Part shown: piece after piece, positions 22,986-34,718 of the stretch
Layout: every line of letters starts with the position of its first letter
How positions within the stretch are numbered: the stretch's first letter is position 1
Source of the DNA: Fallopia convolvulus
Taxonomy: Eukaryota; Streptophyta; Magnoliopsida; Caryophyllales; Polygonaceae
Direction: 5' to 3'
Assembly: GCA_964016875.1 (NCBI GenBank)
Contig: OZ024734.1
Location: 56,003,496-56,067,495 of the forward strand
Length of the DNA: 64,000 bases
Notes under the pieces: generated by a model
Told to the model about the DNA's origin: nothing
The model's database searches: none
What the model saw: only the letters and a program-made list of their open reading frames with translations
Program-made: the position numbers and the translations under genes

Positions 22986-24240
22986 TTAAAAGGTACTACA
23001 ATTGTTTATGTTACAGTATATCTAGTAGTATTGTACTTTTGTCCAGCTTTTATGGCTTGGTAAATTGTGACCATTATGCATCTGAATTATGTTTGGCCTT
23101 TTACTATGCTTTGCTGAGATTAATGAATTTGACAAGTTAGATATGTTAGTGTCTGAAAGAGTATACCAATCCTGCATTTTTCCTCCATAAAAAAGAGCAT
23201 ATCTTCAGTTTTCACTCCATCAAAACCTTGTACTAAGGAAAGTTATTCAGCTTGGAAATCATGGGCTGTTTAACTTCTCTTTGGATTTGTTCTGCTATAG
23301 TAACTGCTGAAAGTTAAATATTTAGGGTAACTTAGATAAGATCATCCCTCACATATGCCACATTGCACATAGTCCACAACCACCATGTCTACACAAAATT
23401 ACATTTAAAAACACATCATCTCCACTTTATTTACATTTACTTTTCAGTTTAAGTAACACACTATTGAAAAATACTCCTTATAAATAGTGTGGTCTTTGAT
23501 GGTATTTTGAACTTTTGTTAAGCTAAAATAGGTGCAAGTATTGAATTGATAAGAAAATAGGGATAATGGGTGGTAAACCTTAGTTTTGATTATTAACATG
23601 GTTCGCGTTATTGTATTTGTCTGGTGATTGTGACTGCATACTTGGTTTTAATACCAAGATGTCTGGATTATAGATGACATGAGGAGGTCATATATATTAT
23701 GGCTTTTTCGCCTCAGTGAATTCATTCTTCTGAATACCATTTGCATCATCATTCATAACAGAGGTTTATTTTGGTGTTTTCAGAAGGAATGATTGTTGCG
23801 CGGGCATGATAACACGAAGTTTCTGGTTCAAGGGCAGTGACTTGAGCGGCTTAAGGAAGATAGCTTTTTGGCTTTTTGGTGATGCAACAAGAGAGATTTC
23901 CACTGGATTTTTCCTTTTGTTTACTCATGCTTGTTAAATTATGCTGGTAGGTGTTTTTCTTATCACAAGTGAACCCAAACTGTGCATAGCCTTGCTGGGA
24001 ATCAGGGACTCCCTCCAGCAAGATTATGTTATGCAAATAGTGAAATAGGGATCTCCCACTATTATACTCTCTTTGCCATCTTTCCAAGTTTAAATCTTTA
24101 AGCTTGGTTAGTGGTTACTGGTGTTTCTCCTAGTTTTGAAACTGGGCAAATCTTAATGTAAATTTGCAAATATGGAATGCAATGAATGATATGAGATTAT
24201 GTCATTATTCTTTGCTGTTTTTTTAACTAGTTAGTTTAGA
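22986..24240. other. 3' UTR and intergenic sequence
   Basis: 3' UTR of the F-box/LRR gene, then AT-rich spacer. Nothing recognisable until the PPR scrap. Confidence 0.5.
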
Positions 24241-24475
24241 GTTGTGCATTTGCAGATGCAGTGAAACCTGGCTCTCAGATCATTAATGTCTAGTAGGAAT
24301 TGTCTCAGTCAAATGCATGTGGATTTGAATTCTAGGATTTCCTGCTATTGCAAAAACAAGACGCAAGACAAGTCCAAACCTCTAATTCATCACATTGACT
24401 GTCATGACTGCTGATGTAGGTGGTGATGCAACTCCTCTATATATGAATATGATAGATCTCATCAAAAGGAAGGAG
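24241..24475 (+). pseudogene. Scrambled fragment of the neighbouring PPR gene
   Basis: Short blocks match the intact PPR gene in the same order. GATGCAGTGAAACCTG at 24255 matches 19305. The block GATTTCCTGCTATTGCAAAA CAAG-containing run at 24336-24361 matches 19541-19566 with one mismatch. TATATGAATATGATAGATCTC at 24440 resembles 20050. Intervening PPR sequence is deleted, so about 750 bases of gene are collapsed into about 200. It has no open frame. This is a decayed partial duplicate, not an independent gene. Confidence 0.75.
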
Positions 24476-25079
24476 TAATAAAAAGGAAAGAAAATGTCCA
24501 ACCAAAGTCGTTAACAGCTAAGTTGGATTAGTGTGGTCAATTAGCCATCAAATCCATCGATCATTTTCCTTGGAAGAAATTAACTGGATGTTGCAATGTA
24601 CACACCCACAACGCTACAAATTAAGAAGGGGGAAAGAAAAGTTCAATGTTGGAGTCGTTCAAATTCAATTAATTGGTCTACGAGGAAAGGGTCCTCACTT
24701 TGACTCCAACCCAATTAACCCCACTGATTTAATTAATTAATTACATGTTCACATTAGTGCGTATATATATTGACCAAGTCTTACTAATCCTATTAGAACC
24801 CCTCTTAGCGTAACAAAAACATCGATCGACAATGGAATTGAAGAAAGTTTCTCGTATCCCCAACCCCAACCAGACGTACGTACGTGTCCAAGAATGCCAC
24901 ATATATAACTATATATCCTTTGAAATTTTCCTAGCAAAATTATAATTTCCATCAAACCAGCACTTGCCCATATACATACACCAACTAAGACTCCAAATTA
25001 ACTAGCTATATATATTTTAAATTCATCGATCAAACAATACCCTATACAATTTTCTAAGGCGTACGTAGAAAATAAAAAT

Positions 25080-26602
25080 ATGGAAGAAATAAGGTGTCTG
25101 GTTGTTAGAGGGTGCAGAATGGCCAAAGAGCTGGAATCCAACGTACTAAACGCGTACGGTGGTACGGCGGGTCTGCCGGATAAATGCGAAGAGGTCGCCG
25201 CAGTGTTCACGGCGGCGTGTGATCGGCTGCGCGCCCTTCAGGGACGCCACGTGGTGGCGGATGTCCGGTTGCATCGGAACTTGGGTGAGCCCAATTCACA
25301 GATGCCACGTGGCGGGTCCAGTGTGGGGCCCAGTTTGAGCAAGGGAAAGGATGTTGTGGCACATGACCACCTTCCAAGTGGCGGAGAGCAACGGAAGCCG
25401 CCGTGCGTGGGGGTGAAGCGCGGTGGCGGCGGTGAGGATTTGTCCTCGCAGTTAACAAGGATGAGGTAATGTATAGTATAATGTATATACTATATGTGAA
25501 GATAATATATAGAATGAATTGACTAAGCATATATAAAAATCAAATGTACACAAATTAGTTAAACACTCTCAATATATAGGAATAGGATGGAGGAGAATGG
25601 GAAACGGAGAGTGGAAGTGGCAGCACCGTTGTAGCTTGCTATAGCTTTAATTTTGTCTCAAAACCAAACCAATCCCAAGTAAATTTATCACACAAATCCA
25701 TTCCAACAACACCACATTTTATCGTATTAAAAGATAAATTATTTCTAATATATATAGTTTGAAGATGAATATATCGGACAATCATGAAGTAATTAATAGT
25801 ATTGACCTTTTTTTTAGTTGAAGACATTGTCGATCTATAAGAGTTAAAATAAAGACTGACTTGATTATGTCCAAAGCCTAGTATTGACCTATTTAGATTG
25901 GAGTATAATTTTGTTCCTAAATCTTAAGAATGTAGGAAATTCGATATATTGATCGATTTGGTACGGTTTGTATATATGGTTTTGATCGATTATGACATCT
26001 TAGCTTGATCTACTGGCCGGCCTCCCTTGTCGTTTGACATTTTCATATACACAAGCTAGCGACTGTAGCTAGCTAGCTAGCTTAGTAAACCGTACCAAAC
26101 AAAAATCATACCCTTTCGAACATTAATGTTTCCGCCATTTTGACATTGTTATACTAATTAGCTAGAGACGAGTAGATACGACGTCATTTTCATCGAACAA
26201 TTAGAGTCCATGGCGTTATTAATTAATTACGTATAATAATATATATGTACGTACAGGGCATACTACAGATGCACACATCAAAGGCAATACGGGTGCCCGG
26301 CGAAGAAGCTAGTCCAACGCCAAAACCACAACCCTCACCTCTTCCAAGTCACCTATCGTGGCCACCACACCTGCCACACCTCCTCCACCGCCCCCATGGC
26401 CACCCCGAGCCACCACCACGACGCCTCCCTGCTTAGCTGGCTCTCCTGCATGGACATCATGAGTAATGGTGGTGGCCGGACAGTGTCAAGTGGGAATATT
26501 GGGGAAGCGGAGTATCATGCAACCACGGTGGTGGACATGGCCAATTTCATGTTTATCAATAATACGCCCAATAGCATTGATTTTATTTTCTCTAACAATT
26601 AA
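25080..26602 (+). CDS. WRKY55: WRKY55-like group III WRKY gene lacking the WRKYGQK segment
   Basis: Exon 1 (25080-25465) encodes MEEIRCLVVRGCRMAKELES and a region like the group III N-terminal helix (CEEVAAVFTAACDRLRALQG). The last exon (26257-26602) carries the zinc-finger half of a WRKY domain, AYYRCTHQRQYGCPAKKLVQ onward to HHTC, with spacing C-X7-C-X23-H-X-C diagnostic of group III. The middle exon that should carry WRKYGQK is not intact. An acceptor at 25579 leads to NRMEENGKRRVEVAAPL then TAG, which resembles the linker just before the motif, and nothing like WRKYGQK follows on either strand to 26256. Exon 1 joined directly to the last exon stays in frame (243 aa). Either a broken gene or a WRKY protein without its DNA-contact strand. 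Position beside STR7 supports WRKY55. Confidence 0.7.
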
Positions 26603-28408
26603 GGACCCGCCCTCAACTTGGGAATAATTGAATCTTCCGGGCCGGTCCTTGTTTGACTCAATCTCCTGCCCTTGGACTGCTTTACATTATAATGCATGAT
26701 TCTATTCAAATAGCTAGGCTCTAACTCTTTACATTAATTAAGTTAATTTCTAGAATCTAGTACGTATTGTTCTATTCAGATCGTCTAAACTTCCGCTTAC
26801 TTATTAGCTTGTTGATCGAGGACCTATATACGCTTGGCGGTTTTACATGTCATGTGTTAATTAAGTTTGATGAAATGTATGGGAGCTAGATTGTCTCCCT
26901 CATCGCTTTAGATAACAGTATAATGTAAACTCTCAACTGGCTTTATATATATATATGCATTCCTTTAGTTTTATAAACTCTCAACTGTCAAAACTAAACT
27001 CTTTACTCTTTACTGCGTAACGGTGGAATCTACTCTAATACATTATAAAGCAAAACGCAAATCTGTTGTAAAATTTGCGCCACGTGGCATTGCTGAATAA
27101 ATTAATATCAAATTATATATTAATAAATTTTGTAACAACTTATAGTATTCTTGCTATATATATATATATATATATATATACTAAATAGATAACATGTTTA
27201 TATATTTTTTATGTATATAATTTTCTATCTATGGATTATGTATTAGTTTACTACTATAGATAACATATTTATATAATTTTTATATACATAAATTCCTATG
27301 AGAGGATATTTTCCATATTAATTTAATATCTTTATCTTTTAACAAGGCTTGATCTCCAAGTATAAAAGTTATATCTATATAATGATATAATTTTAAATAA
27401 TAAATTTTGTTATGTTGATATATTTTTGTTTTGAAAAAAAGATATAATTTTATGTTAATGACTAAGATTATATGTAAATTTCAAATAAAAATAAAAATTC
27501 GAATTTTAAGTTAAATTAATAAAATTAGATTTTCTTTATCATTTTATGCATTTATATTAAATATTTTCCTTACATCAAAGTTTGATACAAAAAAAAGAAA
27601 TTTTTTCAAATCTTGATAAATATTTGCTTAAATTGAATTTTGATAAATATTTACATTACAATTTTCTTAATTTTCTTTTTATTTTATTTATGTAAATATA
27701 GATTTTTTTTATCTCTTCTGTACTAATCTTTATATTTTATTTTTCATATTTACAAACATTCTTATTATTATAGAGTAAAATATAAGAACCCTAATATATA
27801 ATTTTAATAAATTAATTTTAAAAAAATTATTTAAAAAAATTATATTATGCTTTGTAGATAAGCTATCCTAATTATTATTATCTTTATAAAAAACCAAGTA
27901 TTTTATACATATTAGTGTCTAACAAAATAAGAAAATATTATTTAAAATATTCAATAAAAAGTAAAATCAATATTTTAATAATTTCAATCTAAATTTGGAC
28001 AAGATGTCCACAAATAATGAAAAAATATTTAAAATATATTCAATTAAAATATGAAGTACAATCTAAAAAAATAATTTGTCTATTGCATAATTTATTATGA
28101 TATATTATATAAATATATTTATTATTTTAAATTAATATTGTAGAATTTTATAATTTTTTAGTAAAATTATCCCGTGAATATCACATTACTTTAACTAATT
28201 TCATCACTAATTCAGCGTATATGTTGAGAGATTGGGTAACATCCACGCATCAACAATATGATCATCCCTTAGATTAGAAAAGATGTTATGATATTTAAAA
28301 CCTCTATAATTCATCACATGCTATCATATCTAAAAGTCTAAACATTTAAAAAAATTAAAAAAACATAATTATCACTCTAGTTAGTTATAAAATTGGTTAA
28401 CTAGGAGA
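26603..28408. other. AT-rich spacer with a (TA)n microsatellite
   Basis: No gene seen. It is strongly AT-rich from about 27100 onward. A (TA)n run lies at about 27156-27180, and several imperfect AT repeats occur. It may be decayed transposon sequence, but no ends are recognisable. Confidence 0.5.
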
Positions 28409-29140
28409 TTTTTTTTTTTTTTTTGAAATAGGTAAGAATTAGGACACTCCTCACGGGGGTTGTCCTAGAGCATCCTTCCGGATGAGAGCAAAAAGCTCTG
28501 GGTGATTTAGAATGTTGCCAACAGGTAAGCTGTGGCCCAGCTTAACAATTTTGTCGGCCACAACATTGCAATTTCTTCTAATGTGACTAATACGAACAGA
28601 GTCAAATTGTTGGAGGGAAATTGAAATATCTGAGATAATTATATCAGTGTTCCACGGACACTGGCCTTGTTTTCTAATTGCGTTAATAATTGTGAGATTG
28701 TCCCCTTCTATTTCCAAATTCTTGATTCCCAAATTATGGGCACATAAAACACCTTCTCTAAGAGTCAGTGCTTCAAGTAATTCAACTGAAACCCTTCCAT
28801 ACTTGGTACTATCTATAAACATTACTTCTGCATTAGATCCCCGAATCACGATGCCTGACGCCGTCGAACCATCATTGAGTTTAGATCCATCAGTATTTAG
28901 TTTACAAAAATTTTCGGGTGGTTTTATCCATTTTTGTTTTTTTGTTTCTATCACTTCTTGGGCTATTGTTGGTTCTTATTTTCTTCTCTTCGTTCCATTT
29001 TTTTGCCTCTTCCCATGCCATTAATTGGGATTTTATGTATTGTGCCAAATCTGGGATGAAATCATTAGGTGCTTGTTGAAACACTAATTTATTCCGTTGA
29101 TGTCAAATTCCCCACCAGCAGACAGCTAGATCCGTAGTTC
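28409..29140 (-). mobile_element. 5'-truncated LINE copy (RNase H end)
   Basis: Same LINE family as the element at 6298-12334. The poly(A) appears as T at 28409-28424, followed by the shared tail (GGTAAGAATTAGGA on the plus strand). The RNase H domain reads KWIKPPENFCKLNTDGSKLN, LEIEGDNLTIINAIRKQG and ends LGQPP. A frameshift near 28950 separates it from the upstream piece (FQQAPNDFIPDLAQYI). Homology to the large LINE stops at about 29140. No clear target duplication is seen. Confidence 0.88.
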
Positions 29141-29214
29141 ATAGAAAGGTTTTAAATATTATTAATTTTTTAAATTAATTACGAGTTAATAGGTGAACCC
29201 CCGGTTCGAATTCG

Positions 29215-29409
29215 GTAGAGTTGTAAAAAAACTCTATGGGTGAAGTTCTAAAACCCTATGGTAATTTGGTGAACCCTAGGGAAAATAATTAAAAAGAAAA
29301 AAATCATAATTAGATTTGGTGAGAGGTAAATCTAATCTCAACCATTGATATCTTATTTAACGACTGAGATCTCTCCAACTCTACCCATAGAGTTTTTTTA
29401 CAACTCTAC
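29215..29409. mobile_element. Small MITE-like inverted-repeat element (195 bp)
   Basis: A perfect 27 bp terminal inverted repeat: 29215-29241 begins GTAGAGTTGTAAAAAAACTC and 29383-29409 is its exact reverse complement. The interior is about 140 bp without coding. A target duplication is not obvious. It lies about 280 bases upstream of the STR7-like start codon. Confidence 0.65.
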
Positions 29410-29689
29410 TAAAGTCCATCTGATTCAACCCGTAAAACTTGTAACCTATAAACCGATTTGCAGGTCGAGTTACAAATCAAATTTATTTTATTACAAATCA
29501 ACCCATAACCTATAAGACAGGTTAAAGTCCGGTCCGGTCGACTCGTTGAATACTCTTATCCCCAATTAAGGGGCGATTTTCCATAATTTTTAATAAATAA
29601 TATACTCCGTAACATTTAACTTGGAATATGAAGAAGGGGAATGAGAAACGCCCCTCTGCAATTTCCTATCGTTAGAGGCGTCAAATGAA

Positions 29690-32037
29690 ATGCAATCCCC
29701 ACCGTTGATGAGGTGCGCCATCCGAACATCTTCCTTCTTCACCGTAGCCGCCCTGAGAATGCTCACCTACCCCAATTCCAGTACTATCTCCGCCATTAAA
29801 CCCCCCTCCGAAGCTCTAAAACCCTCGCCGGCGCCGCTCTCTCTCTCCGCCTCTCCAACCTTCCTCGCCGCCTCCACTGCGCCCCTCAACAGGTGCTTCT
29901 CTATGCCGCCCTCCGCCGTCTCGCATTCGCTGTCTTCCGAGCCCGCTGATTCGGAGCCGAGTTCGCTAGTCGTCGTCTCCTTCTACAAGTTCGCGGATTT
30001 TCCTGACCACGCTGACCTCCGAAAGCCGCTCAAGGACCTCTGCGAGGAACTGGTAACTCCTGTGATTGTGTCTTTCAGATGCACAATGTGTAATTGTGAA
30101 TTAATTGGTTTGCTAATTGTTATTGCTTTGCTCTAAATTTGGATAAAGTGGTGGAATTTTGATGATAGTGTTTAACAATTAAAGGATTGTAAGAAATTGG
30201 CTTAACCTAACTTCTATATTGGATTGATTTTGGATTGAGGAATACAAATGAAGGCTATTTCCGGGAAGCTAGCATTGATCAAAATGTTTATTGTTGAAGA
30301 TCTACAAGAAATCCCATTAGTTACTTGAGAGTTCTAGGGTAGTTAGACTGAAATGTGAAGCTTTGCATGTAGCTTGAAAATCTCTGGCAAGGCATAGGAA
30401 CGTGGATTGATACAATGGGCGCTTTGTATAGGACTTCTTTTAGCTTTCATATTTAATTGAGTGATAGATGTTTTCATTATTATTAGATTGTTTTGCAAAC
30501 TCCATATGCCTACCATATTGGCAATTCCTCACCGATCTGATATTGTTCAGCGTGTTTCAGGTGGTATCATTCTTGCACCTGAAGGAATAAATGGTAGCAT
30601 TTGTGGTACACGCGATTCAGTAGAAAAGGTCCTTGAGTTTATCCAATCTGATAACCGTCTGAGGGGTCTGAGGCAGATTGAATCACCAGTTACTCCTGAA
30701 GATGAAGCTATTCACCATGGACACACTAGCAGCTCACCTGTTGGAGCCGGGGAAGATGCACCTTTCAGGTGGGATCACGTCAGGGTTAAGCTAAAGCAGG
30801 AGGTATAAATCATCAAGCCAGTGCAAATAAGTTATTTTATGAATACAGGTCTTCTTATATGTTTATCATCAGCTAATACCTTTTTTTCCAATTTCTTTGT
30901 ATTTTTTACAGATTGTATCTCTAGGAATGCCTAGTGTTAAGCCTACAGAGAAAGTCGGAAAGTATGTAAATCCAAGAGAGTGGAATGAATTGATCAGTGA
31001 TCCAGACACGGTGAGGAGGATTTAAGATCATGCAATAATTAATTCAAACATATGAATCTGGAGCTTCATGAATGCATTGTGTCCATATCAACTCTGCAGT
31101 TGGTTAAATTTTGTTCTGTCACAGTTGCTTTATGGAGGATGTTTCCCTGCATGCAAAAATTATACTTATACTTCAATCTTTTGTACATAGGTTGTGGTTG
31201 ATGTACGTAATACCTATGAAATCAGAATTGGCAAGTTCAAAGGAGCAGTTGATCCAAGAACCACAGCTTTTCGTGAGTTCCCTACTTGGGTGGAAAGCGA
31301 GTTGATATCTAAATCAGACGAGCTGCACTCTAAGAATTCTGATTCATCTGGAAGCACAGAAAACAAAAAGGATGACCATGGAAATAAATCGCCTGCCCGA
31401 GTTGCAATGTATTGTACTGGAGGAATACGGTGTGAGAAAGCTACAAGTTATCTCTTGAGCAAAGGCTTTAATGAGGTATGATAGTAACTCATTGAGGTAG
31501 AACAATTCTTGCATATAATAATCCTAATCCTCTATGAATGTATGCAGTGCAATAGAGTAAAGCTGTCACATATGTTTCTTTGATGAATACATTGAAACTA
31601 GGCTATGGCGTTATGCACGGATTTGTTATAGAATGAATGAACTATATCTCTCATTAAAATGTCATGTTCATTGGGTTCAATCTATGTTTCTCTAGGTGTA
31701 TCACTTGCAAGGCGGGATTCTAAAATACCTGGAGGAGATTCCAGAATCTGAGAGCCTTTGGGAAGGAGAATGCTTTGTGTTTGACAAGCGAGTATCTGTT
31801 GAGCACGGTCTGGTTCCGGGGTCCCACAAGCTGTGCTACGGGTGCAAGCAGCCGGTGAGCGATGAGGATATGGAATCGCCATTATGGGAGTATGCAGTGA
31901 CTTGCCCATACTGTTACTCGTCTAAATCTGAAGAAGAGAAAGAAAGGGCCCGAGCCCGGCAGAGACAGTTCCAGACATGGGGGGTCATTGGTGGCCCGGA
32001 CAAGGGTCGTCGTCCTACTCAACCACCAAATAGATGA
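29690..32037 (+). CDS. STR7: Rhodanese-domain protein, STR7-like (TrhO/UPF0176-type), 446 aa
   Basis: Five exons, all phase 0: 29690-30052, 30551-30802, 30912-31010, 31191-31475, 31696-32037. The N-terminus is Ser/Pro-rich and looks like an organelle targeting peptide. Then comes the acylphosphatase-like TrhO head (VVVSFYKFADFPDHADLRKP, GGIILAPEGINGSICG). The rhodanese domain follows (VVVDVRNTYEIRIGKFKGAV), with active-site loop CTGGIRCEKA holding the catalytic cysteine. A C-terminal Cys-rich region (CYGCKQPVSDEDM, CPYC) ends the protein. Bacterial relatives hydroxylate tRNA wobble uridine; a similar role in the plant organelle is inference. Its neighbours WRKY55 and QCR10 match the Arabidopsis STR7 locus as recalled. 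Confidence 0.93.
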
Positions 32038-32598
32038 TAGGATATTGCGGGGTGTAGTTTTATTCTTGAGCGTCATTGATGACTTTTCTTATTTCTATGT
32101 CGAATGGTACCTTGTTTCAATGGAGAACACTTCATTTCGTTCACAAAAAATGAAACCAACCTGGACTGTCATCTTTGTAATTTTTTTTTTGGTCTTGATG
32201 TTAAATTCAACTACCTGAACTACGTTGCCTGTCTCTTTGGGTCACCAATGAAGACAACCTGTTGTTGGATAAGTTGGTTTGATTAGTGTAAATTCTCCGA
32301 CTAAACCAAAGATAAATTATTCTCTTTGGGTCACCATTTTTTATTACGGGCCCAAAGGTAAGAAAATTAGTAAATCGGGATTGAATCAAGTCGGACCGCC
32401 CACCTTCTAACTGGAACCTTCGCGATTTGACTAGAGTAGACCAGACGAATCTCAACACATTCCAGTATTCCACCGCAACTTTTCTATTCCTTTGTATTCT
32501 GTCAGCAAATTCTTCTCCGACTTGTTGATTTCTGTTACTTGCAAGGATCGAATTCCCTTGAATCTGATCGTTTGCACGCACAGTGAAGTGGAAATAGA

Positions 32599-33185
32599 AT
32601 GGTAGGAGGAAGCTCTTCAGCAGCCGGATCAGGGATGTTGAAGTTCCTTAAGCCATCCAGGCGCCCCAAAATCCAATCCACCGATATTCAGGCCGCCGTC
32701 GCTTGGGGAGTCGCCGCCGGAACCACCGCTCTCTGGCTTATCCAGGTCCCAATCTCTCTTTCGCCTTTTCTCTCCTGGATTTGATTTGATTTTCTTCCGT
32801 TAATTGCATCACCGTACTCGATGATGGCGAAATTACTTGTGTGCATATACTCTGCACAATTTTGTGTGATGTCTTAGAAGATTTGAGATTGTTGGAGACA
32901 ATTAAGAATTCATAGAAAAAAAAGGAATTTAAATTCTGTAAAAGGATTGGCTTAATTGCAGTATTTCCACCGAAATGGAGCCAGCGAAGCTAGCTAGCTT
33001 GAGCTGGTTCTTCATGCTGACATGAATTTACTTGATGAAATGCTTTATTTTGGTTAATGTATATTTCATTATTCTTGTTTTTCATTCAGTTTCTAAATTT
33101 TTTGAACCTTTTTATTTCACAGCCTTTCGACTGGATAAAGAAGACCTTCTTTGAGAAGCCGGCTGAAGAAAAAAGTGAAGCATGA
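32599..33185 (+). CDS. QCR10: Cytochrome bc1 complex subunit 10 (QCR10-like), copy 1, 69 aa
   Basis: Small single-pass subunit of mitochondrial complex III. Exons 32599-32745 and 33123-33185, phase 0. Protein MVGGSSSAAGSGMLKFLKPS, then the membrane segment (AAVAWGVAAGTTALWLIQ) and exon 2 PFDWIKKTFFEKPAEEKSEA. It is longer at the N-terminus than copy 2 by a Gly/Ser stretch. The intron falls between IQ and PFDW in both copies. The gene sits 560 bases after STR7 in the same orientation. Confidence 0.9.
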
Positions 33186-34311
33186 TGATGATTCAAGCTT
33201 GAAAGAACTATGATGCTGCTGCCTGCTATTGGTATGATATCATAGAGGAAACTGCATTCAAGGTTGAATTGAATAACAAATACTGGTGTTTTTTTTAGCT
33301 AGCATCTGTAATGTGATCGGTCTGTTTGAATGTGGTTTGGAACTTTTGAACTCTGAGTGAAGCTATGATCAATCTGTTTTGTGTAACACCTAACAAGGGT
33401 TCCATTAATCTTTGTTGACGAATATCTGGGTCCAGCCAACCCGAGTCCTTTTCCTAGCTGTTAGTGTCAAAGACATAAATTTTGGAACAAGAACATCATT
33501 TTCCATTCTTAGCCACATGTTGAATGTGGTTTGAAACAAGATAATTGAATGCAACATAGGAAAGTAGTGTTGTATTGTAGGGTACTAGGGTCACAATATA
33601 TACTTTTGAGTCAACGATATTAATAAACCCCACCCCCTTGCGTTCACGCAAGGACTCTTTCCTAGGGTAAAATATTGCCATGGTTTGCACATACCCATCC
33701 ATGGTTTACTTTTGTTGGTTGTTTTCCCATGGTTTTTGATGAGTGGATGTATGTGGGCGACCCATGGTTTTGATCCAAATCAAATTTTCTACTCCCTCCT
33801 TTACTCCCTTATGACGTGATTAGCAGTTGTTGAGTCATGCCTTCCATCATATTTACCAAAACTCTAAATTGCAACTAAATCCTACAATGAGACTACACTC
33901 AAATCCTAAATTTAACAAAAAAAATAAATTAAAATTCTAAAACTAAACCTTAATTTTCTTAAAAATAATTAAATAAATTGTGAAATCGACGGATCCACAG
34001 TTCTGAAATACCTCAAATTGGAATCGGAGGAAGGCTAGATTCACCAGTTATGAAACAAGTCGTGTTATCCAGTTCGGTTTCTATTCAGTTCCATGGTTTG
34101 ATGGGAATCAGACCCATGACTATTTTTTTTTTAAAAAGGTAAGACTTCAGTAATCATACAAGCTTGATAAATCGAGAGGTCGTAGAAGACAACGGCCGAG
34201 ACCGGCTAGGTAGCGAGGCAGACTAAAACGTTCTAAAAGAGTGAGCAAGAAATACAAACAACTAAATAAGAAAATTCTATAATAAATTTACTAATTTAGG
34301 CTCAAGTGAAT
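33186..34311. other. Intergenic between the two QCR10 copies
   Basis: 3' UTR of copy 1 and spacer. A T-run at about 34126-34137 followed by AAAAAGGTAAGACTTCAG resembles the LINE tail in minus orientation, but the similarity is too weak to define an element. No gene seen. Confidence 0.4.
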
Positions 34312-34328
34312 AAATCACTCAAGAAAGG

Positions 34329-34388
34329 TCCTCCTAATTTCGACCTTAGTAATAAGTTCCTCCTAATTCTTACCTTTTTCGGAAAAAA
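34329..34388 (+). mobile_element. Ultra-short 5'-truncated LINE insertion (~60 bp)
   Basis: Contains the family 3' tail CTCCTAATTCTTACC followed by an A-rich end (GGAAAAAAAA). It is flanked by a 17 bp direct repeat, AAATCACTCAAGAAAGG, at 34312-34328 and 34389-34405. Only the last ~45 bases of the LINE were copied. The structure is a textbook target-primed insertion with extreme 5' truncation. Confidence 0.8.
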
Positions 34389-34718
34389 AAATCACTCAAG
34401 AAAGGACCATGAGTCCATGATTAATTAATTATGATGGATGCTCTAAAATTGCTCTTGGCAACCTTTGAATTTCGCCTAATTAATTCCTACCTGCTGAAAT
34501 AAATGAGAAGCAGGGTAATGGGCTGGGCCCAATAAAAATTAGCGAGCCCGTAAGCGGTAAGCCTAACTTGTTTGACCACCAACCAATGGAATGTCAAAAG
34601 CATCTCTCCCCACCTCCTCCCTTTTCCGAGTTTTCTCCATTCTCTGATTTTCATCTTCTGCAATTTCTAGGGTTTCTCCCTTCGCTTAATAATCCAATTT
34701 GACCAAACGAGATCGAGA

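Noticed and set aside
25957..26099. 13 bp inverted repeat TTTGGTACGGTTT in the WRKY intron as a miRNA hairpin or MITE
   Set aside because: Pairing does not extend beyond 13 bases, and no target duplication is visible.
27156..27180. (TA)n run as a functional element
   Set aside because: An ordinary microsatellite in an AT-rich spacer.
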